DNA of 64,000 nt. It comes from Leptodontidium sp. MPI-SDFR-AT-0119. Lineage: Eukaryota > Ascomycota > Leotiomycetes > Helotiales > Leptodontidiaceae. The stretch is taken from contig JAHLEZ010000006.1 in the NCBI GenBank assembly GCA_020726505.1, forward strand, positions 2,542,001 through 2,606,000. Reading direction: 5' to 3'. The notes beneath the pieces were generated by a model, which worked only from the letters and a program-made list of their open reading frames with translations, had not been told where the DNA came from and did no database searches. Position 1 is the first letter of the stretch. Every line of letters starts with the position of its first letter. Below, one piece after another: positions 56,085 to 64,000 of this stretch. A program made the translations under genes and the position numbers.

Positions 56085-58145
56085 ATGGGTTGGCCTCCAG
56101 CAGTTGTTATCGTCGTCAGGTACGTCCCCTCCTCTATTTGCCCCTCCACTCTATGTTGAATTATCTAGTTGCAGACGGGGCGGTGATATGTTTCACGCAC
56201 ACCGCTGGCTAAGCACCCCAGTATTGGCAGAAGTACATATTAACCTCTCTCTAGACATGGCGCACGTCTGGATGCAGCAGATAAACAGTGGCATCTCACA
56301 TCTCCAACGCCCTACGACCCTCCTCTAACCTACGGCGGGTGGACACAATCGAGAGCCTTGGGCGCAAGGATTGCCAGCATACTACGGAGTAGAGAGACGG
56401 ATGATGAATTACTTGGGGATGGACAGAATGCAGGGGCACGGAAGAGGAGACACAAGGTCATCATTCATACAAGTCCCTTCTTGAGATGTGTGCAGACCTC
56501 TGTTGCCATCAGTGCGGGGTTGGCCCAGAATCCAGGACATACACATCAACACCACAAACCGCCTTCTTCCCCCTTGGTAAAGGCAACGCAGATGCAGTCA
56601 TCTCCTAGGATGCGTCCAACCCTTTCGACTGGATCCCCCGCTCTAACACCAATTCCAGAACCCGTGGCCTCTAAACTCAATGGCAAACCCTACGAGCAAC
56701 CGGGAAATATCAAGAAGGCAACATTACGTGTTGATGCATTTCTAGGAGAATGGTTATCCCCGGATTATTTTGAACATATCACTCCGCCGCCAAGCTCGGT
56801 CATGATGGTTGCTGGAGCCAAGGCAGATCTGTTAAGGAAGGAGGATTATAGTAGCTTGTCGCACGTTCGAGAGCCAGCTACTGCTTCTGTTGGATTTCCA
56901 GGTGGATGGGGAAGTCCTGTTGTTGTGGCAGAGAAGAAAGAGGATGAGGGAGCTCTGTCAAGTTTGTCTACTCTTGGGCAATCACTCCCCAGACGGGACC
57001 GAACGAGCAGTTTGAGCAGTGTGGGCAGCAGTCCAAGTCGTCAAAGTCACAGAGGTGCTGCCAATTTACCTACGGCCGCAGAGCATGGAGTGTACCAGCC
57101 TCCGGTACCAGCATATGCCATCTCTGGATCAGACCCTATTCCAGCTGGATATGTAGCACATTCCAGAGATGCATGCGTTGATGTTGACTATCAATGGGAC
57201 AGTATGAGGGATCCACAAAATTGGGGAAACGGTGGAGAGTACGGTGAGGAATGGAGTTCGATGCACAAGAGATTTCGTAAGGGATTACAGCAACTGGTAG
57301 GATGGTACAGCAACATCGACGGCCCCAGTCAAGTGTTGACAAAAAGCACCAATTCAACCTACCTGCGGCCAAACGAAGACGCTCCGGAGGATGATGATAC
57401 GGATCTTGTGATCATCTTGGTTACACATGGAGCGGGATGCAATGCACTCATTGGAGCCTTGACAAATCAGCCTGTATTATTGGACGTTGGAATGGCATCA
57501 CTCACAATGGCTGTTCGAAAGCCAACTCCTCCTAGCTCGCCAACTACAACCCCAGGACATTCGCGTGCGTCATCTCGGACTGTCACGGTATCTGATCAGT
57601 ACGACGTCAAACTGGTTGCCAATACTGAGCATTTGAGAAGCACTGCATCAACACCATCCACCTCCCGCTCACCATCCTTGGCAGGTTTGCCTGCTTTCCG
57701 CGAGTCTTTCCGTGAGAGGTACGTCAACAACAGTGGCTCTCTTGACGGCTCTACTTTCTCCAAATCCAGGCCTGTACCGACATCTGGCAACTTCGGCAGT
57801 ATCCGCCGCACAGCTAGTATCGCAGGTTCTGGTCCCCGAAGCTACACACCCGTCCGCCAAACATCCATTGGTCTCTGGAGCGCACCACAGCCGGAAGAAG
57901 AAGCCGCTGAAGAGGAGCCTGAAGATGACATGATATTGAATTTTGGCGATGAGACAGCTGGCGTTGAAAAGGCTACCGACAATGACGAGGCTATTGCAGT
58001 TGAGGAGGAGAAAGAGCCAGAGAAGGAAGACGACGATGTGGCCCCACTGGGTGGCCTCTGGGGCAGTCCTAGACCACCCGGATATGCGGAGAAGATTCGA
58101 GAGATAGCTCCGAAACGGAGATGGACCGTGAATGAACGCGGATGA
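56085..58145 (+). CDS. Histidine phosphatase (phosphoglycerate mutase-like) superfamily protein, two exons
   Basis: Proposed join 56085..56119, 56255..58145 (641 aa). The 135-bp intron lies inside the catalytic RHG codon set: exon 1 ends MGWPPAVVIVVR and exon 2 starts HGARLDAADKQWHL. Next is LTYGGWTQSRALGARIASIL and VIIHTSPFLRCVQTSVAI, the usual branch-1 blocks. A long disordered insert and then TDLVIILVTHGAGCNALIGA supply the second catalytic His. The C-terminal third is Ser/Glu-rich, ending in LGGLWGSPRPPGYAEKI. Enzymes of this fold remove phosphate through a phospho-His intermediate. The substrate is unknown; large inserted fungal forms may act on proteins or nucleotides. Confidence 0.92.
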
Positions 58146-58579
58146 GTGACATCGGAAGCTTTCAAAAAAAAAAAAATTATCTTTGCGGCGATAGCATGGA
58201 CATGAGATGAAAAGTGAGCGAGAAAAAAAATTGAGAATAGGGACGAATCGAAACAAAATAGCATTCATAAGCAGCGAGGGAGTTTGGCGAATTGATAATG
58301 GTTCTTGTCACTTGGTGATTGAAGGAATGGGGGTCACGAGTGGGTTTTTAATGGCATGGCACTGCATTCCACTTAATGGCGATGGCATTTAATAGTCGCC
58401 GGCTAGTTAGCTGGCTTAAGAGATCATGCATGGATTCTACTCTCTACCAGTGTCTGTTGCGAAAGCCGGAATCGTTTGTTTGTTTGTTTGTTTGTTCGTT
58501 GTTTCATTCATACCATCCTACACCCCCGTATCTACCAGCCAAGTGTCCCCTCTTCACTTCAGCTCCCTTCATGCATTAC
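58146..58579. other. Convergent intergenic region
   Basis: It contains poly-A/poly-T stretches beyond the phosphatase stop and a TTTG tetranucleotide run near 58478-58498. No gene is seen. Confidence 0.4.
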
Positions 58580-59382
58580 CTAGTTCTCCTTCCCTTTACC
58601 CTTTGCCGCCCCTTCACCCTTACTCATCTCATCATCCTTAGTTTTCGGCTTAGGCTTAGATTCATCCCTCAAATCCTCACTCCCCATCTCATCCCCACCC
58701 GTCCTCTCAATAACCCTCTTCCCCTCGATCTTCGTCACCGTCTTTGTACTATCGACTTTCACCCACCGTCCTTGTGGTTTAACACCCATCCGCGCCAACT
58801 CTTCTTGGGTGAGTTGTTCTTCGCCTACGATAGCCGGCTATCCGCACACCATGGATGGTGTTGATTAGCATATTATCCATTCTAGATTTTCCACTTGGCC
58901 TGGCTCAGGAAATGAGATGGCATGATACGAAAAAGGAGACCAAAAAGCTCTGCAGAGATGCTTCGATAGGGACATACAGATAGAGAGAGAGTGAGAGAGG
59001 AGAGGATAGCAGCAAACACAAATAAACAAGAACTTACAACCATCCCCCTCCCCATCCTAGGCACTTCATTACCACCCCAAATCTGATTCTTCATCGGATC
59101 AGACCCCGGCCCTACAATCTCCACTTTCCCTTCCCTAACGCTCTTCTTACTCCCCTCTGTGCGGCGCGTGCGGGTTACTGTTGTCTTTGTCGTGGAGGTT
59201 GAGGTTAGTGTTTGCGTTTTTGCGTGGCTGTCGTCTGAGGAGATGGTTTTGGGCTTTGCTTTTGGTTTTGTTTTGGATTTGGATGTGGATTTTGATTTGG
59301 AGGTTGAGCTGGATGAGGAGGTGGAGGAGGAGGAGTCGGCGTTGGATAACCCGAAGACTTTCTTGATTAGAGACGGTGCCAT
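58580..59382 (-). CDS. Uncharacterised Ser/Lys-rich protein, two exons
   Basis: Proposed complement join 58580..58837, 59038..59382 (200 aa); the 199-bp intron has a GTAAGT donor and GATAG acceptor, phase 0. The start is MAPSLIKKVFGLSNADSSSS, then a Ser/Lys/Thr-rich low-complexity region with an alternating SKSKSTSKSKTKPKAKPK tract. VEIVGPGSDPMKNQIWGGNE follows. Exon 2 reads PAIVGEEQLTQEELARMGVK and GRWVKVDSTKTVTKIEGKRV, then a Lys/Glu-rich tail. The basic low-complexity region may be a nuclear or RNA/DNA contact segment. I do not recognise the family. Confidence 0.65.
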
Positions 59383-59846
59383 GGTAAGAGCTGGACGTGG
59401 ATTATGTCAGTGTATGTGTTGGGTCAAGTTTGCCGGTTTCAGCTGGTCTGCGCCGCTGTCGTGATATGAGAGAGAGAATATGTTAACGTGAAGAGAAAAC
59501 TTTAAGAGATTGAAGTTGGTAGGCTGGTGTGAACCACGGTTCCTGGAGAAGAGTATTAAGGGTATTTGTAGCTCTGAGGTGTGATTGGGACGATGGCGAA
59601 TCTCGCAACCCAGTCGTTAATTTGTCTTTGAGTGTAAATGCAATTAAAAACTTCGTCCTGGGATAAAGAAAGGACATGATAATACATACTGCTTTTCTGA
59701 ACTAAATGAAAATATCGCTATTTTAGGGAGTGAGAAACAGAAAAAATCGCCCGTTGCACCAGAAAGACTTTGCTGTATCAAATCCAATCATCACTCCACC
59801 GATCTGCTATATCCAAAATAATCGACGTCACCACTGAACTGTTTGT
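59383..59846. other. Intergenic region, no gene seen
   Basis: It separates the Ser/Lys-rich gene's start from the end of the next leftward gene. No recognisable feature. Confidence 0.4.
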
Positions 59847-60600
59847 TTACTTTTCGGCCCCAAGCTCGCTTCGCTTAGCAGCTGCAGCAGCTGGATGGTC
59901 ATCATAACTATTGTACCAAGTACCAAGCTCCTTCATGTTCAAGAGATGCTCATCCAACTATACACGCACACATCAGCACGAAGTCACTCAATCACGCACA
60001 AGGACGGACCAAAACACTCACATCTTCAGTTTCCGGTAACTGGTCATACACATCCCACTCCTCACTCCCCGGCTCAACAACCCAAGCCCCCTCACCCTCA
60101 AAAGCAAGAACAGTAGCCTGCACAGTAGAAGTACAATTCCCCACCGCGGCATCAAGTTCCGCATCGTCCGCAGCAATCTCATCATCTCCTCGTCCCTTGA
60201 TCTTGCTATTACAGATATTCTGCACGATATCAAACCAAGCCGCTCCACCACCCGCAGACGCAGCCCCAGTCATACAAGCAAACCTCTCGTATCCGTACCG
60301 CTGATCCCGAACACTTGCACACCCAGCGTTGGCATTACTGCGGTAATACCACCGCCCGACTGAGCAGTCTGGGATCACGGAGAAATAGACGCCCTGTGCG
60401 ATGATCCCGCCATTGGGAAAGACGCAGCATATGTTCGTGCGGATCCCGTTGCATGTTCCTATGATGGGCGTGCCGGTAGCGCAGCTTTGGCGTGCTTGCG
60501 CGTGGATGTCTACCGCTGTGACGGGGTGTGCTATAAGATTGAGACTGAGGCTGAGGCCGAAAGTCAAGATAGAGAAGACTTTGGTGGAAGGAAAATGCAT
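59847..60600 (-). CDS. Predicted secreted cysteine-rich protein, two exons
   Basis: Proposed complement join 59847..59957, 60022..60600 (229 aa); the 64-bp intron has a GTGAGT donor and TATAG acceptor. The start MHFPSTKVFSILTFGLSLSL NLIAHPVTA gives a clear signal peptide. The mature part has about nine cysteines: QSCATGTPIIGTCNGIRTNI CC, SVIPDCSVGRWYYR, AGCASV, RFACMTGAASAGGG, VQNICNSKIKG and VGNCTSTVQ. An acidic segment (DDEIAADDAELDAAV) and a short second exon (ELGTWYNSYDDHPAAA) follow. Residues and layout fit an extracellular disulphide-bonded protein. No enzyme motif is visible, so it may be a structural, wall-associated or effector-type protein. Confidence 0.8.
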
Positions 60601-62120
60601 TTTTGATGATGTTGGTGGGGAGTTTGAAATAGCCTTCCAAATTGTATGTCGATATGATGAGGAAATGATAGAGAGTACGTTCCACAAATTTGCTTTCATT
60701 GTGCAAATCTACTTTCCTATCTCTATATATACCTGCCCTTTCCGACAGTACAACTTAAATTTGTGCGGCTCCGCACCAGATCCTCACACGGAAAGAACAA
60801 AAGTGCCAACAGGCTAAATCACAGTAGTAACTTACTCCAGTCGGGCGTTGAAATGCAAATAATCTGTACCTCGAGTTACATCGAGGCTGGCAGCTGCATA
60901 CCCCGCTCTGCTTTCCATACGCTAGCCCTCTCACATACCTCTCTTGAATCTTTCCCTGTAGCTACATGCAGTCATGCTTGACTAGGTGTTGCATTCATGA
61001 ATAAATATCGGTTACTTGGTTCGTTTGCCGCATACATGCATGTACTGTACACTGACTTATCTTCTCGGGCGTCGTTCGAAATGTGCTACGGCTCAAGTCT
61101 TTGGTATAGTGCCAGGAAGTCGAGACCACAAAAACCCCGCTCTTGACATGCAGCCATGACTTCTAATATTTCTCAGTTGGTAAAAGACTACATAAAAATT
61201 GGAGCTCGGTCGGTGTAAGTAGAAACTCCGGCGTGGTTGTGTCCACCTGTTCGATATTCCGTCGGGCGCCGCGTTGAAGTATGTTGGTTGCACACTGGGG
61301 ACACCGAATGCAGCTCTTTCAACGTACAGTAATGTCTCATGTTAAACTACCACGCCTGCATTTCTTTCTGTCCTTTTATCTATTCACATGCACATGCACA
61401 TGTGATTCTTCTTGGAAGTGCTTAAAGGGTGTTGTCGAGTCTGTATTCAGGTAATGCATCTTGAATATGCAAGAACAAGGTCCTACAAGTTGACAGGCTC
61501 TCGTAGAATGGCTTGTATGTGTTGAATCGAAGATACCCAAACTAGCTTGGCCTTGAAATGAGTTTCTTGTGGGGGGTATTGTGGTGTTAATGCATGAAGA
61601 TGCTGATCCCTGTGCAACAGGAGGTCGGACTTTCATGGGAGGTTGTTGTTATTACGTACTGGTGCTCGCTTATTCGTTTGAAGACTCAGAAAGGGGCTGC
61701 CACGAGCAAATGGTTGAAGTGATGGCTTGGGGTACTTGCGTTCGATATTAGAGTAGCATGGAGATCCAAGACTTCTTCTGAGATCCGGCAGTTTCATTGT
61801 GTAGCGGAGAAGAAGCTACCGGATCTGCTCATAATATCAAATGTCCAACATGGCCAACATGTCCCGCAAATAACCCAAACGACAAAACTAGACTTCGAAT
61901 TTGAATTGTTGACAAATTTGCTAGACAGTGCAACGATCCTTGGATGTCATCATTTAATATGGGATATGCTTATGGAGAATGTCTCAACAGGGAATCAACT
62001 TTGTTATTTCTGAGCGACCCTTTTTGTACCTGAACGTCAAAAACAATTAGATCTCTCCAGACCATCCCCAACTCTTCTACTTGAAGCTACTTTCCTGTTC
62101 CTGATGCTCAAAATTCCGAT
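60601..62120. other. Intergenic region, no gene seen
   Basis: About 1.5 kb without a protein-like ORF or RNA. A CACATG/CATGTG microrepeat sits at 61385-61402. Confidence 0.45.
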
Positions 62121-63803
62121 CTAGAAGCTCTTACCTACATCATAACTCCCTCCATTCTTCAACCCAAACCCCTCTCTAACCCTATCCTCCGCCTCAACAA
62201 TCCTCTTCGGCAAGCCCTTCCCAATACCAAAGAACACAAACAGCGCCCACTTCCACCTGAACGGATTAATAGCAATACAGAACGTAAACCACCAAATCAG
62301 CTCCAAGTACGTAAAGAAATCGAACGCCCCTGTAGGAGCGAATTTCTTCAGCACAATCGTCATATCGATCCACCTCTCCATCCAGAACGATCGAGGGCGT
62401 GTCAATGGGTCGGAGAGGAACATAAGCAGGATCCGTGTGTAGATCCCAATGTGCCAATTCCCTACCGAGCCGATGGCGTTGATGTACGTGCAGTTTATAG
62501 CAGAGACGGAGACATGCGATGGTGGGAAGGTCTGTAAATACCAATTTGGCGGGTTGTAAGGTTCGCCAAACGAATCCTCAGGCAGGAAATCCAGACTTGG
62601 ACGATCGAACCCTGTAGCCATAACGATGATATCCGCGTCGACGGTTTTGTCCCTCCCGGGTCCATTGGCAGGAACGCCTTTTCCACGATGGTTGAATTTG
62701 ATCCCTTTCTCTGTGAACGCAAGGATATCACCTCTTAACCACTCCGCAGCACCGGAACGTATCTTATCCATCACATCTGAATTGACCATCGGCGTCCCCG
62801 TAAATAATCCCTTCTCACTTGGTGCCAGATCTTGCAAATCCCTATAGAAGAACTTCTTGAGCAATAACTCCGGTATCCAAGAGAATATCGTCTCCCCTCC
62901 AAAGACGTTGAAGCTCAGCAGCATGTTCACGATGGGGTTGCGAGGGATGATCCATTTGTCACTGCGGGCTAGAATGGTCGTCTTCGCTGCTCCTTCATGG
63001 CTGGCAAATTCTAGTGCTTCAACAGCACTCGCGCCGCCACCTATGATGACCATTTTCTTGCCCTTGGCGTCCTTACCGGTCAACTGACTGGAATGGTATA
63101 TCTCCCCCCTGAAGTTCTCCTGTCCGGGGATATGTGGCATTTTATTATCCCCACACGTCCCTACTGCGGCTATAATGCCGTCGTAGCGGCCTAGTGATGG
63201 ATCATTGATTACCCAGCGGCCTTGCTCGTCTTTGTATACTTTCTCGACCGGCGTGTTGAAGTGCGTTTTTGGTTCGAGACCATACCGTTTCCAGAGGGTG
63301 GTTATTTGGGAGACGATTCGTTGTTGGTTCGGGTAGCCACCTGTCCAGCGGATTGAGGGGTGGAAACGATACATAATACTATGGATTTGGAGACCGGATG
63401 TGTTGTTTACTCGCTATTGACAGAATGTGTATCAGTTCCGCTTGACAACACAAATAAAATTCCAAAAATACCGTGCAATCTACCAATAAGTTGAGAGCTT
63501 CACTGGCAATTTATCTCGGAAAGGAATATGAGAGAAAGAGAAACTCACACTCCATATCCCACCCAAAGCCTTCCTATCGCCCTTCTCAAATATGCTCACA
63601 TCGAACCCATGGCCTACGCAATGACTTGCAGCAGCCACACCCGTCAACCCAGCACCAATGATGGCGATCTTAGGCCGCCCAAGCTGCGCTCCAGGCGCGG
63701 GGGCCTCGGGTGATAAAAGCTTATCCAAGAACCATTGGATGATCTGGTAGATGAAGACGAATGGGTGAAGAAGGGGGTTGGAGGATTGGGAAGACATTGG
63801 CAT
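62121..63803 (-). CDS. Flavin-containing monooxygenase, two exons
   Basis: Proposed complement join 62121..63413, 63549..63803 (515 aa); the 135-bp intron is phase 0. The N-terminal FAD-binding motif is KIAIIGAGLTGVAAASHC, followed by VSIFEKGDRKALGGIWS. Exon 2 reads SIMYRFHPSIRWTGGYPNQQ, then the FMO fingerprint NFRGEIYHSSQL and the NAD(P)H motif MVIIGGGASAVEALEFAS. VMATGFDRPSLDFLP corresponds to the ATG motif near the C-terminal FAD contact. The C-terminus has hydrophobic segments (LIWWFTFCIAINPF, WALFVFFGIG) that may attach it to membranes. FMOs oxygenate soft nucleophiles using NADPH, FAD and O2; the substrate is unknown and no biosynthetic cluster is visible nearby. Confidence 0.94.
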
Positions 63804-64000
63804 TGTACCTTGATAGAATAGAAAACAATAGCGCCGAAAAAAATTGACGAAGAAATGATTGAGAAAATGGAGGGAAGGAGGGAAAGAACACTGGAAAGTT
63901 TTGTTTGGGTCTCTGCTTCGGAAACGGCGGTCTTGAAACTATGACGTATGGCTGGTTGAGTTAGCTTGAGCTGTAGCATTGCATTGACATGTGAAAAAAT
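63804..64000. other. Upstream flank of the FMO gene to the window edge
   Basis: Presumed promoter of the leftward FMO gene. Nothing specific is recognised. Confidence 0.4.

Noticed and set aside
1..64000. CRISPR arrays, riboswitches or bacterial-type operons
   Set aside because: No regularly spaced direct repeats with unique spacers were seen, and the intron-bearing genes show this is eukaryotic DNA.

Overview
The window looks like nuclear DNA of a filamentous ascomycete (Pezizomycotina). Most genes carry short GT-AG introns of 44-200 bp with CTRAY-type branch points. There are HET-domain and SesA-NACHT-WD40 proteins and a 2EXR family cluster, all typical of this subphylum. A solitary dispersed 5S rRNA gene is present, and the transposons carry RIP-like damage (TGG/CAG-type codons turned into TAG/TAA stops). 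I cannot fix the class; Leotiomycetes or Dothideomycetes would both fit.

Layout. 1-4500: a large Gyp5/Evi5-type Rab-GAP (TBC) gene. 6130-9100: a complete but RIP-degraded hAT transposon with terminal inverted repeats and a perfect 8-bp target duplication. 9973-15063: an intact HET-domain gene, a broken ORF, a lone hAT-like end, and an unrecognised three-exon gene. 16250-18220: a decayed sugar-transporter (MFS) pseudogene. 19198-26251: a block bounded by diverged ~100-bp inverted repeats, holding an NLR (SesA-NACHT-WD40 with near-identical WD repeats), a RIP-killed Tc1/mariner transposase and an interrupted repeat-associated ORF. 26244-28284: a truncated membrane ORF and a 31-nt poly-C tract. 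28285-34196: a type I membrane protein gene and a second, five-exon HET gene. 35376-40407: a frameshifted APH-type kinase and a broken F-box/ankyrin gene.

40598-45962 is a conserved housekeeping island: MED4, a hemerythrin-HHE protein, a 5S rRNA gene and neuronal calcium sensor NCS-1/Frq1. 46823-52637 is accessory again: a rearranged F-box/ankyrin pseudogene and three members of a 2EXR family (one decayed, two intact). 54258-63803 returns to ordinary genes: GPI8, a histidine-phosphatase, two uncharacterised genes (one for a secreted Cys-rich protein) and a flavin-containing monooxygenase.

Housekeeping genes thus alternate with accessory islands rich in fungal self/non-self recognition genes (two HET, one NLR) and in RIP-scarred repeats. 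All exon joins were derived by hand from splice consensus and frame; none is confirmed by RNA.
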